Made by a program: the position numbers and the translations under genes. 16,902 nt of DNA from Campylobacterales bacterium (lineage in GTDB: Bacteria; Campylobacterota; Campylobacteria; Campylobacterales; QNZT01). The stretch lies in assembly GCA_027081495.1 (NCBI GenBank), contig JALWKJ010000118.1:1-16902 (forward strand), given 5' to 3'. Shown piece after piece: positions 6,901-14,698 of the stretch (position 1 is its first letter; every line of letters begins with the position of its first letter). The notes beneath the pieces were generated by a model that saw only the letters and a list, made by a program, of their open reading frames with translations, was not told the DNA's origin and made no database searches.

Positions 6901-8974
6901 TCGCGACCGGCATATCGTTTACCGGATTTACAGTTATATCTACTACCGCCGTATCGGAATCCGCATAACCGTCATTTGCGACATAGGTAAAAAAATCCGT
7001 TCCGTTAAAATTTTTAAAAGGCGTATATTCGACACTATCTCCCGTGATAGTCAAATTTCCTTTTTTAGGTTGACTTTTTATCGTATAAGTCAAAACGGAT
7101 TGTTCCTTATCCGTAGCGCTAAGAAGAATCGTTTTGTTCTCATCTTCATTTAAAATAACAAACTTATCGTCGGCTACGGGTTTTGTATTTGGGGTTTTTA
7201 GTATATTTATAGTTATACTCTCTTTTTGAGAATCCGCTTTTGTATCGTTAACCCAGTAAAGAAAACTATCTTTTGAAGTAAAATTCGCATCCGGAGTATA
7301 TACGAGATTTGCTCCGTTTGCAACTATGCTTCCGTGAGAGGGCCGCTCAAAGTGAAATGTCAACGGATCGTTTTCCACATCAAAAGCCTCAAGAGTGATA
7401 TTTACCTCTTTATTTTCATATGTCGAGACGGTTTGGGCGAAAGCTTTGGGAGGATTGTTGACGGCGGTTACGATTATTTTCACTTGCGCCGCTTGTGAAT
7501 TTTCCTTTGAATCGGATGCGATATAAATAAAAGAGTCCGTTCCGTTAAAATAACTGCCGGGAGTATATGTAACGGCGCCGCCGGCGTCTATGGTAATAGT
7601 TCCGTTTTTTGGATAGCTTCGTATATGGTATGTCAAAGAATCGCCGTCGATATCTTCAGCCTCAAGATGAAAATCCGCCGGCTGATCCTCCGCCGTGGTT
7701 ATTAAAAGATCTTTTGCCTCGGGAGCGTCGTTTTTAGCGGTTATATTGATAACGATTACGGCGGCCGAAGATTCCGTAACGCCGTCGCTTGCGACATACT
7801 TAAGTTCTTCAACGCCGTATAAGTTCGGATACGGGGTATAATAAAGAGTGTCTGAAACGATCTTGGCCTCTCCTATACGGGCATTTGAAACAAGTCTATA
7901 AGTAAGATCATGATTTTCTTTATCCGATCCTTCAAGAGTCATCGTTAAAGATTGATCCTCTTGTATCTGAAATACTCTGCCATGAATTACCGGAACATCG
8001 TTTACGGCTTTTACATTTACGGTTACGCCGGCGATATTTGATTCCAAAGTCTGATCAAACGCCGCGTATTTAAAACCGTCAATGCCGTTAAAATCCTTAA
8101 AAGGAGTGTATGTGACGATATTATCATTTATCTCGATACTGCCGAAAGATGGAGCTTTTATAATCTTGAAATGAAGTTCGTCGCCCTCTTTGTCATCGGC
8201 TTTTAAATTTATTTTTACCGATTCATCCTCTTTTGTCTCGAAATTTAGATCATAAGCTTCAGGAGCGTCGTTTTTAGGTTTGATTGTTATAGTGACTTTT
8301 GCCGTATCCGAATCCGTCTTTGAATCGTTGGTTTTAAAATAAAAACTATCTTCTCCGTAAAAATCGGTATCGGGCGCATATTTAAGATGCGCGGCGCTTC
8401 CGCTTAAAATGCCGTGTTGGGGCAGTGAAACGAGAAGATATTTAATCGGATCTCCATCGCTGTCGCTTCCGCTTAAAAAAGCGTTTAAAACCGTATCTTC
8501 ATCTATGGTAAAATGAAGTTCTTTGGCTACGGGAGCCGAATTTGTCCGATCCTTTTCTTTAACCGTTATGGTTATCGTATCGGTATAGACAAAACCGTTT
8601 TCATCCTTCGCCTCGAGAGTTATGCGATGCGATCCCAAAGAAAGGTTTTTTAAAACAAATTCTCTCTCTTTTGAGAGTATATTTTCACCTTCTTTCCAGA
8701 TAAAAGTTACGAAATTTTTCTCTTTATTTAACCGGCTTGCGCTCAAAATCACGGGTTTGCCCAAAACGACCTGTTGATCAGCGCCCGCCGTTATGACATC
8801 TCTTGGCGATCTAAAACTTTGATTCGAATCGTTTCCGGACTCGGGAACGGACTCTTTTTTCGCCGGTATGACCTGATTTTCGTTTACATTTACGCCGCCG
8901 CAGCCCGTAATGAAAAAAATCAAAAAAAGAGTGACAAAAAGCTTGAAAGAGAAAAGAAGAGAGAATCCGGGCAT
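3977..8974 (-). CDS. Giant surface lipoprotein: 9 cadherin-like repeats, PKD domains, FG-GAP propeller, two Lcl/DUF1566 domains
   Basis: The 1665-residue protein begins with a lipoprotein signal peptide; lipobox ITGC gives acylated C25, and the following Gly residues fit export to the outer membrane. Residues about 62-146 are PKD/Ig-like. Residues 147-961 are nine tandem cadherin-like (Big_9 type) repeats of about 90 residues, each with an (E/D)DE or EDQ turn, YTP...FNG.D.F.Y and a closing NDAP-type linker. A second PKD-like domain (962-1055) follows. Residues 1056-1399 hold seven FG-GAP/VCBS calcium loops such as DMDGDGDIDV, consistent with one seven-bladed integrin-like propeller. Two Lcl/DUF1566 domains (about 1400-1550 and 1551-1665) end the chain, each with W-R-(L/A)-PN-(I/V)-(H/N)-EL and YWTS/YWSS, closing in RCVR. 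The likely role is a Ca2+-stiffened surface adhesin or ligand-binding protein (inference). AGGAAA sits just upstream of the ATG. It is transcribed alone and divergently from the cyclase gene. Confidence 0.85.
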   Translation of the reverse strand: MPGFSLLFSFKLFVTLFLIFFITGCGGVNVNENQVIPAKKESVPESGNDSNQSFRSPRDVITAGADQQVVLGKPVILSASRLNKEKNFVTFIWKEGENILSKEREFVLKNLSLGSHRITLEAKDENGFVYTDTITITVKEKDRTNSAPVAKELHFTIDEDTVLNAFLSGSDSDGDPIKYLLVSLPQHGILSGSAAHLKYAPDTDFYGEDSFYFKTNDSKTDSDTAKVTITIKPKNDAPEAYDLNFETKEDESVKINLKADDKEGDELHFKIIKAPSFGSIEINDNIVTYTPFKDFNGIDGFKYAAFDQTLESNIAGVTVNVKAVNDVPVIHGRVFQIQEDQSLTMTLEGSDKENHDLTYRLVSNARIGEAKIVSDTLYYTPYPNLYGVEELKYVASDGVTESSAAVIVINITAKNDAPEAKDLLITTAEDQPADFHLEAEDIDGDSLTYHIRSYPKNGTITIDAGGAVTYTPGSYFNGTDSFIYIASDSKENSQAAQVKIIVTAVNNPPKAFAQTVSTYENKEVNITLEAFDVENDPLTFHFERPSHGSIVANGANLVYTPDANFTSKDSFLYWVNDTKADSQKESITINILKTPNTKPVADDKFVILNEDENKTILLSATDKEQSVLTYTIKSQPKKGNLTITGDSVEYTPFKNFNGTDFFTYVANDGYADSDTAVVDITVNPVNDMPVANPQNLLTDEDSNISLSLSGYDVDGVIKEYIVTSRPLNGILNCSGALCTYLPNENYFGSDVFEFIVSDGNLSSKPAKINIAVTSKNDVPVAYDKTVEVNEDENVSFYLDASDVENDIRSFFIVTEPSNGTVLLDSNSVVYTPKPDFNGNDNFTFRVRDSFSESLDATVNIVVKPVNDKPIASNYTFSLDEDSSVDINLSAVDVDDTNLAYKIVNQPIHGILDANAPNLRYIPDSDYFGEDTFSYVASDLKIDSDEATVTLTINAVNDAPVANAGEDITITQGSLVVLNAQNSTDIDNTTLSYEWKEGSILLGNDMVLQKSDFSVGVHEITLSVSDDAGAKSGDIVTVTVNPPTVLPYIPHTVTTFAIDAKWVEIDDLDNDQDRDIVSVSAANIAWYENLGGFEFKEHNISDIKTANFVKIADMNDDGFKDIIFSSLTNGYALNICTNDGNKTFDCQPVSTTVTDISSFAVADMDGDNDIDIVTASFANGGIDWIKNVGDSVFNGPYAIDDVNIENAVFVDVSDFDKDGDIDVLGASALGDNIYWYENIDSATTFTAHFQDNSIRAIGSVVATDINLDGYDDILSVSKENGAIYRHKSLGSQTPSVTFSIPTAITSSLTGVLYASGVDMDGDGDIDVLSNSSQNGGKIVWYDNNSTGDGFLERLVATDVSNVLKVFGADMDNDANTDVVSIDIAGNIIVYENNSSSFALPKTGDKVSLYGEDDGKLQKGVDYIYKRDDANEIVYDTTSGLVWEDDLNVKTKTYRWSDGDSYCSGLTLGGFNDWRLPNIHELYFLLDRSAEAPTIKKGFINTASDGYWTSVQTRAILLTYALWVDFNDPRSEKTFLINEKYVRCVRGDEFVLSLTRDATKEIVNDFEHKLQWQDNNEVESNSLQWTAALDYCRSLSLDGGGWRAPNVNELHSLTIKAGWNDAFSFGSSSLYWSSTGSGGVTTVDFGNGYDNGKTQTDTANIRCVRDM

Positions 8975-9081
8975 GACATTTCCTAATAAATATTATGATA
9001 TCTGATATTAGTATCGACACAAAACCTTCAAGGCGTATATTTACTCTCTTTTTTGGTACATATATTGCTACAAATATCTAC
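8975..9081. promoter_or_regulatory. Divergent promoter region between giant lipoprotein and adenylate cyclase genes
   Basis: About 107 bases separate the lipoprotein start (8974) from the preferred cyclase start (9082). On the minus strand CATAAT (complement of 8992-8997) could be the lipoprotein -10, with a weak TTGTGT 19 bases upstream (complement of 9017-9022). On the plus strand TATATT (9061-9066) with TTTACT (9040-9045) is a weak candidate for the cyclase. A direct repeat TGATATC/TGATATT lies at 8996-9009. The close divergent layout would allow a shared regulator. Confidence 0.35.
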
Positions 9082-11226
9082 ATGAGCCAGAAAAAACTCT
9101 ATTTAACGATCATGACATCATCGATAATTCTTATATTTTTTATGGAATTTTTATATATACAAAATCCCTATTTCATAAAAAACATTAACGACAGACTCAT
9201 CGATACCGCTTTTGTCATAAGAGGGGAACAAAAAACGGACGATCGTATAGTTATCGTAGATATAGATGAAAAATCACTGCAAAAACTTGGACAATGGCCT
9301 TGGAGCAGAAATAAGATAGCGATTATTCTAAATAACCTCGCATCAGCCGGCGCGGCGATAATAGGACTTGATATGGTTTTTGCCGAAAAAGATAACAGTT
9401 CCCCGGTAAATATAGCCAAAGAGGCGAATATCTCTTTAAAAAACTTACCCGATTTCGATAAGATTTTAGCCCAAACACTCTCAAATACGCCGACGATTTT
9501 AGGATTTACTTTCGATTTTGAAAAAGAGATAAAAAAATCTCCCCCGCCCGTAAACGCGATCTACATAGAAATAGCAAAGACCGATTCCCAAAGTCTGCCC
9601 GTCGCCAAAGGAGTTATTTCAAATATCCCCATATTTCAACAAAACGCTTTTTCCGGCGGTAGTTTTAACACTATACCGGATAACGACGGCATAATCAGAA
9701 GCGTTCCTATGCTCATATCATACGATGAAAGTATCTATCCGTCGCTCTCTTTTGAAATACTAAGAGCTCTAAGCGGTGAAAAAAAGGTCAAAGTGTTATA
9801 TAACGAAAACGGCGTCGAATCGATAGAATTTGCAAACTTCGATATTCCCGTAAATTCTCAGGGAAAACTTTTTATAAATTTTAGGGGTCATAAACACGCA
9901 TACCCATATCTAAGCGCATACGATATATATAAAAACGATTTCAACAAAAAAGATATAGACGGAAAAATCATACTCATAGGTACTTCCGCGGCCGGACTTT
10001 TAGATCTTAGAGCCACGCCGTTTGACAGCGTATATCCCGGTGTAGAAGTTCATGCAAACGCGATAGACAATATTTTAAACGGCGATTTTATAACCGATAA
10101 TCCTTCGCTCGATATAACGCTTACGATGTTTTTTATTATCGTCGCGGTCGCGGCGACGGCGCTTATACTGACTTTTATACCTCCGATAGCCGCTTTTTCG
10201 CTTATCGTATCGCTGTTGGCGTTTGAGGCCGTTTTTTACTATAAAATGCTTTTTGAAGAGAGGATGGTGCTTAGCGGGGTATATATTTTTTTAAGCACGA
10301 TCGTTTCTACATTCGTTTTTACATTTGTCAAAGTCTATTTTGAAAACCGTCAAAAAGAGATGATAGCTAAAAAGTTTGCCAAAAAAGTTTCGCCGCAAGT
10401 AGCCGCGCAGCTGCTACAAAATCAAAAAGATATTTTTAGCGCGGCAGAACAGGAGATAACGATATTTTTTAGTGATATCAGAAATTTTACCGCAATTTCG
10501 GAATCTTTCGAAAACCCTAAAATCCTAATCGACTATCTAAACACATATATGTCGCCTATGAGCGAGATTATCATCTCGTATGAAGGTACTATCGATAAAT
10601 ATATCGGCGATGCCGTTATGGCCTATTGGAACGCTCCTTTAAAAACGAAAAACCATGCCGATAAGGCGGTAAGTTGCGCTCTAAAGCAGATACGGGAGTT
10701 AAAAAAACTAAATAAAACGCTACAGAAAAAAAATTTCCCGCCGATAAATATAGGCATAGGCATCCACACGGGCAATGCGATCGTCGGTGAGATGGGCAGT
10801 GAAGGAAGAAGCGATTATACCGTTATAGGCGATAGCGTAAATCTCGGATCGAGGATTGAAGGGCTTTGCAAAACATACGGAGCGAAAATTTTGATCTCCG
10901 ATAAAACAAAAAAACAACTCTCTTTAAATTATAAAATAAGAGAAGTGGATATCGTACAGGTAAAAGGCAAAAATCAAGCGATAAAGCTTTATGAAGTGCT
11001 TGGAGAGGGTGATTTCAACGAAAATGAAAAAGAGCAAAACAGATTGTACGACTATGCCAAGCGCCTTTATAAAGAGGCGAGATTCAAAGAGGCTTATAAA
11101 CTTTTTGAAAAAGCGAACGGGATAAAAGAAGATAAACTTTTTGAGCTTTACATGAATAGATGCGAAGCTTTGCAAAAGAAAAATTTAAAGGAGTTTGATG
11201 CAGTCCATAGATTTACTACAAAATGA
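9082..11226 (+). CDS. CHASE2-sensor membrane adenylate cyclase (class III)
   Basis: A TM segment (about 7-26) leads to a periplasmic CHASE2 domain (about 30-330; DRIVIVDIDEKSL, GQWPWSR, GLDMVF, GKIILIGTSAAGL, PGVEVHANAIDN). Three TM helices (345-420) and a linker follow, then a class III cyclase domain (about 455-615). Metal ligands D465 (FFSDIRNF) and D510 (KYIGDAVMAYW), adenine-binding K506, and transition-state N587 and R591 (SVNLGSR) are all present, so it should be active and make cAMP from ATP. Thr580 stands where class IIIa enzymes have Asp, as in cyanobacterial CyaC-type (class IIIb) cyclases. A TPR-like tail covers 650-705. An in-frame ATG at 8995 would add 29 residues, but they lie in the opposite gene's promoter and precede the normal TM start, so M at 9082 is preferred, though no clear Shine-Dalgarno is seen there. 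The end overlaps the phosphodiesterase gene by 29 bases. Confidence 0.88.
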   Translation: MSQKKLYLTIMTSSIILIFFMEFLYIQNPYFIKNINDRLIDTAFVIRGEQKTDDRIVIVDIDEKSLQKLGQWPWSRNKIAIILNNLASAGAAIIGLDMVFAEKDNSSPVNIAKEANISLKNLPDFDKILAQTLSNTPTILGFTFDFEKEIKKSPPPVNAIYIEIAKTDSQSLPVAKGVISNIPIFQQNAFSGGSFNTIPDNDGIIRSVPMLISYDESIYPSLSFEILRALSGEKKVKVLYNENGVESIEFANFDIPVNSQGKLFINFRGHKHAYPYLSAYDIYKNDFNKKDIDGKIILIGTSAAGLLDLRATPFDSVYPGVEVHANAIDNILNGDFITDNPSLDITLTMFFIIVAVAATALILTFIPPIAAFSLIVSLLAFEAVFYYKMLFEERMVLSGVYIFLSTIVSTFVFTFVKVYFENRQKEMIAKKFAKKVSPQVAAQLLQNQKDIFSAAEQEITIFFSDIRNFTAISESFENPKILIDYLNTYMSPMSEIIISYEGTIDKYIGDAVMAYWNAPLKTKNHADKAVSCALKQIRELKKLNKTLQKKNFPPINIGIGIHTGNAIVGEMGSEGRSDYTVIGDSVNLGSRIEGLCKTYGAKILISDKTKKQLSLNYKIREVDIVQVKGKNQAIKLYEVLGEGDFNENEKEQNRLYDYAKRLYKEARFKEAYKLFEKANGIKEDKLFELYMNRCEALQKKNLKEFDAVHRFTTK
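11187..11200 (+). promoter_or_regulatory. Ribosome-binding site inside the cyclase gene that sets the phosphodiesterase start
   Basis: AAAGGAG at 11187-11193 is the strongest Shine-Dalgarno in the window and lies 4 bases before ATG 11198-11200, inside the cyclase reading frame. It decides between a TTG at 11195 and this ATG, favouring the ATG. The cyclase stop codon comes 24 bases further on, so translational coupling is likely. Confidence 0.7.
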
Positions 11227-13552
11227 TGTCAAAGTCCTAGGATGCGGAGGTTCAAAAAGCCAGCTTGCGGGAACCAGCTCGCTTCAGATATCAAAAAATA
11301 TAGTCATAGACGCGGGAAATATTATTCGCTCGTTAGGAGAGGAAGCATCGAATATAGAACATATTTTTTTAACGCATTCTCATCTGGATCATATAATAGA
11401 TATCGCGTTTTTGTCCGAAAGATATTTTGAAACTCGTACGAAAGCGCTAAAAATCTATGCGCAAAAAGAGACTCTAAAAGCATTGAAAGATCACTTTTTC
11501 AACAATACGATATGGCCGGATTTTACAAAGGTCAACTTACTCGAAAAAGAATCCGCATCCGTAGAGTTCATAGAGATCAAGATAAATAAAATTTACGAGT
11601 TTGAAGATGTAAAGATAAAGGCTATACCCGTACACCATACCGTACCTACATGCGCTTATGTGGTTGAAAAAAAGTTTTTTTCTCTAATCTACGCGCCGGA
11701 TACTTACATATGCGATTCGATCTGGGAAGAGATAAACGACAATAAAAAAATAGACTCTTTATTTATAGATGTATCGTTTGATTCGGATAAAAACGAATTG
11801 GCGTTTCTCAGCAAACACTTAACGCCGGATCTTTTACTAAAAGAGATAAAAAAACTCAAAAGAGATATTAAAATATACGCCATTCATATAAAAGACGCTT
11901 ATAAAGAAAAGATATCGCGACAGATAAAGTCCGATGAACACTTAAATAGCAAAATATCTTTTATAAAAGACGGAGCGTTTTTAAAAAAGGGGGTTTTGAA
12001 GAAAAAAAAGGATAACGAACAGCTAAGAATCCTAACCGCTCTCGCAAAAGAAAAAGAGCTGGACAAAATTTTGGAATACATACTTCTTGAAGTGATTAAA
12101 GATACTAATTCAGAAGGCGGAACCGTATATTTAAAAGAGGAAAACCTTCTAAAATTTAAAGTCGTCATAAATAAAAAACTAGATATCCACGATACGCAAA
12201 CCCAAAACTGGCCCGCTATTAATCTTTACAATTCCAAAGGCTCGAATCTTTCGAATGTTTCGGCGCTTTGTGCGATTAAAAACGAAATTATCAATATCCC
12301 GGATGTATATCATGCTAAAGGATTTGATTTTGACGGTATGAAAAAATTTGACAAAGCGAACAATTACCGCTCCAAGTCGATGCTCGTTATCCCGATGATC
12401 GATCATGAAAACGAGCTCATAGGGGTGCTTCAGCTTATAAATAAACTAGATCCCACAACTAAAAAGGCGATCGCTTTTGATGAAGAGGACATCAACAGAA
12501 CTCTGGCTTACAGCGCTTACTGCGCCATAGCCATCACGAAAAATAAACTCATCGAAGATCTCGAAAAACTTCTTCTCTCTTTTTTAGAAAGTATCTCCGT
12601 GGCGATGGATGCGAAATCCTCTTGCGGATACGGTCATATTCATCGCGTGGGTAAATTGATGGAGATGATCAGTGAGGGAATAAACGATGATAAAGGCGTA
12701 TATAAAGATAAAAACTACACTCACGATCAATTGACCGAATTAAAACTCGCCGCGTGGATGCATGATATAGGCAAAATCGCCACACCCGAATCTATACTCA
12801 ACAAATCGGTAAAACTCGAGACGACATATAATCGTCTCGAAGAGATTTCACAGAGATTTCAAAGCGCGATACTATCATTAAAACTCTCTTTGGCGGAGAA
12901 AAAAATAGATTATCTAAAAGGCGATCATACGATCGATTTAAAACTTGAAGAAGAAAAAACCGAAAAAGAGATAACGCTATTAAAATCTGATCTGGCTTTT
13001 TTGGCACAAAAGAATTTACCTTCGGGCTTTATGAGCGATGCCGATATACAAAAAGTGCAGAAAATTTCTCAAAAGAAATTCTCTATAGGCAAAAAAACAT
13101 TAAATCTTCTAAAGCCCGATGAAGTAAAAAATCTTTCGATCCGTTACGGTACGCTAAACGATGAAGAGAGAGATATAATCAATCGTCATGTAAAAATAAG
13201 TATAGATATGTTGAATATGCTCGTTTTTCCGAAAAAATATGCAAAAATTCCTCTCATAGCCGGAATGCACCATGAAAAATTAAACGCGAAAGGATATCCA
13301 AACGCCATAGAAGCGAAAGATATACCTTTTGAAGCGAGACTTCTTGCGATTATCGATATTTTTGAAGCGCTAACCGCGCATGATCGCCCCTATAAAAGAC
13401 CCAAAACCCTCAAAGAGAGCTACGATATACTAGAAAACATGGTAAAAGAGGGAGATATAGACGGTGATATCGTAAATTTTTTAAAAGAGTCGAAACTGTT
13501 TAAAAAATATGCGCAAAAATATCTTTTAAAACATCAACTCGTTGAAGAGTAA
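11198..13552 (+). CDS. Class II cAMP phosphodiesterase (metallo-beta-lactamase fold) - GAF - HD-GYP protein
   Basis: A 784-residue, apparently cytoplasmic three-domain protein (no TM or signal). Residues 1-265 are a metallo-beta-lactamase-fold domain of the class II cyclic nucleotide phosphodiesterase family (COG5212-like): motif THSHLDH (H60, H62, D64, H65), H147, D168 (YAPDT), H230 and the family segment HFFNNTIWPDF. Residues about 277-450 are a GAF domain. Residues 457-770 are an HD-GYP domain: HRVGK (H482, R483), HDIGK (H522, D523), H664, HHEK (691-694), GYP (699-701) and D720. A charged insertion of about 100 residues (541-645) separates HDIGK from H664. The motif near GYP reads LNAKGYP instead of the usual DGxGYP. 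Expected reactions are cAMP to AMP at the N-terminus and c-di-GMP hydrolysis at the C-terminus. It overlaps the adenylate cyclase gene by 29 bases, so synthesis and breakdown of cAMP are co-expressed. Substrates are assigned by family and context, not proven. Confidence 0.85.
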   Translation: MQSIDLLQNDVKVLGCGGSKSQLAGTSSLQISKNIVIDAGNIIRSLGEEASNIEHIFLTHSHLDHIIDIAFLSERYFETRTKALKIYAQKETLKALKDHFFNNTIWPDFTKVNLLEKESASVEFIEIKINKIYEFEDVKIKAIPVHHTVPTCAYVVEKKFFSLIYAPDTYICDSIWEEINDNKKIDSLFIDVSFDSDKNELAFLSKHLTPDLLLKEIKKLKRDIKIYAIHIKDAYKEKISRQIKSDEHLNSKISFIKDGAFLKKGVLKKKKDNEQLRILTALAKEKELDKILEYILLEVIKDTNSEGGTVYLKEENLLKFKVVINKKLDIHDTQTQNWPAINLYNSKGSNLSNVSALCAIKNEIINIPDVYHAKGFDFDGMKKFDKANNYRSKSMLVIPMIDHENELIGVLQLINKLDPTTKKAIAFDEEDINRTLAYSAYCAIAITKNKLIEDLEKLLLSFLESISVAMDAKSSCGYGHIHRVGKLMEMISEGINDDKGVYKDKNYTHDQLTELKLAAWMHDIGKIATPESILNKSVKLETTYNRLEEISQRFQSAILSLKLSLAEKKIDYLKGDHTIDLKLEEEKTEKEITLLKSDLAFLAQKNLPSGFMSDADIQKVQKISQKKFSIGKKTLNLLKPDEVKNLSIRYGTLNDEERDIINRHVKISIDMLNMLVFPKKYAKIPLIAGMHHEKLNAKGYPNAIEAKDIPFEARLLAIIDIFEALTAHDRPYKRPKTLKESYDILENMVKEGDIDGDIVNFLKESKLFKKYAQKYLLKHQLVEE

Positions 13553-13590
13553 GGTATTTAAACCGTTTTATATTTTTAATTTAAATGCCG
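13553..13590. terminator. Possible AT-only inverted repeat at a convergent gene junction
   Basis: ATTTAAA (13556-13562) and TTTAAAT (13580-13586) form an inverted repeat around a T-rich loop, overlapping the 3' end of the flavoprotein gene. Only 15 bases separate the two convergent stops. The stem has no G or C, so it would be a weak terminator. Confidence 0.2.
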
Positions 13591-14698
13591 TCGAAAAAGC
13601 CCACTGGATATTGTAGCCGCCTAGTTCGCCCGTTACATTAAGACACTCTCCTAAAAAATATAACCCGTCGCATTTTTTACTCATCATGGTATCCGCATCG
13701 ATTTCATTTGTACAGACTCCTCCTTTTGTCACTTCGGCTTTTGAAAAACCGAAATTTCCCGCCGGTGCGAAAGTATATGATTTTATCTTTTTAAAAAGCT
13801 CTTTTTCGCTCTCGCTTAAATCGCATAAAGCTCTGTTTTTCAATCCGATAGACGCAAAAAAAGCTTTGACGAATCTTTTCGGCGCTCCAAGCGCTAAAAC
13901 GAACTCTTTTTTTGTCTTGAAAAATTTTTCGTCGATTTTTTTATGAGGTACGAAATCTATCTCTATTTGTCCCTTTTCCCAATATAAAGAAGCGTTTAAA
14001 ACCGACGGTCCGGTTATTCCTCTGTGAGCGAAAAGAAGATCGTCTTTTATCTCTTTATCTCCTACCTTTATCTTTACGCCCAAAGATATTCCGCTTAAAT
14101 CTTTCATCCAAAACTGCTCTTTTTGAAGGCTCAATCCCACAAGCGCCGCCGAAGGAGATATAACGCTATGTCCAAAATCATGAGCTATCTTATATGCGAT
14201 ATCGCCGGCTCCGAGAGTTTTAAAACTGACTCCCCCGCTTGCTACAACTAGCTTTTTTGAACGAAACTTCTCTTTTTGAGTCGTGATAATAAAACTCCCC
14301 CGCTCTTTTTCGACGCTTAACACTTTTCGTTTCGTATATATATCGACGCCGGATATCTCTTTTAAAAGAAGTTCGATCAACTCAAAAGAACCTCGTTTAC
14401 AAAAATATTGATCTTTTTTTTGAAGAACGGGTATAAGCCCTCTTTTTTTCAAATAATTTAACAAATCTTTTTGATCGAACGAATCAAGCACTTTTTTTAT
14501 AAAATCTCCATCTCCCGCGTAATTGGAAAACGATAGATTTTTATTTGTTATATTACAACGACCTCCGCCCGATATTTTAATCTTCTTCGCTACTTTTTCA
14601 TTTGACTCGAGTAAAGCGATATCTCTATTTTTATAGCGTGCCGCCGCCATCAACGCGCTCGCTCCCGCGCCTATAAAAACGATCTCATGATTTATCAT
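13568..14698 (-). CDS. HI0933/YhiN-family FAD-dependent flavoprotein
   Basis: A 376-residue protein with an N-terminal FAD-binding Rossmann motif (GAGASALMAA, residues 10-19), an acidic residue ending the second strand (E31), and the family hallmark SGGGRCNITN (43-52). The C-terminus has the matching FAD-binding signature GGVCTNEID, then GLYFLGECLNVTGELGGYN and IQWAFS. These define the HI0933/YhiN group (NAD(P)/FAD-dependent oxidoreductases; BaiN of bile-acid reducers belongs to it), usually about 390-410 residues, so this is slightly short but complete. The physiological substrate is unknown for most members. Its ATG overlaps the NlpC/P60 stop codon as ATGA (14695-14698), so it is probably translated by coupling with that gene. 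It converges with the phosphodiesterase gene. Confidence 0.88.
   Translation of the reverse strand: MINHEIVFIGAGASALMAAARYKNRDIALLESNEKVAKKIKISGGGRCNITNKNLSFSNYAGDGDFIKKVLDSFDQKDLLNYLKKRGLIPVLQKKDQYFCKRGSFELIELLLKEISGVDIYTKRKVLSVEKERGSFIITTQKEKFRSKKLVVASGGVSFKTLGAGDIAYKIAHDFGHSVISPSAALVGLSLQKEQFWMKDLSGISLGVKIKVGDKEIKDDLLFAHRGITGPSVLNASLYWEKGQIEIDFVPHKKIDEKFFKTKKEFVLALGAPKRFVKAFFASIGLKNRALCDLSESEKELFKKIKSYTFAPAGNFGFSKAEVTKGGVCTNEIDADTMMSKKCDGLYFLGECLNVTGELGGYNIQWAFSTAFKLKI

Noticed and set aside
8995..9081. Longer cyclase start at ATG 8995 adding 29 residues
   Set aside because: The extension overlaps the likely promoter of the divergent lipoprotein gene, has no Shine-Dalgarno, and puts polar residues before the usual N-terminal TM segment.
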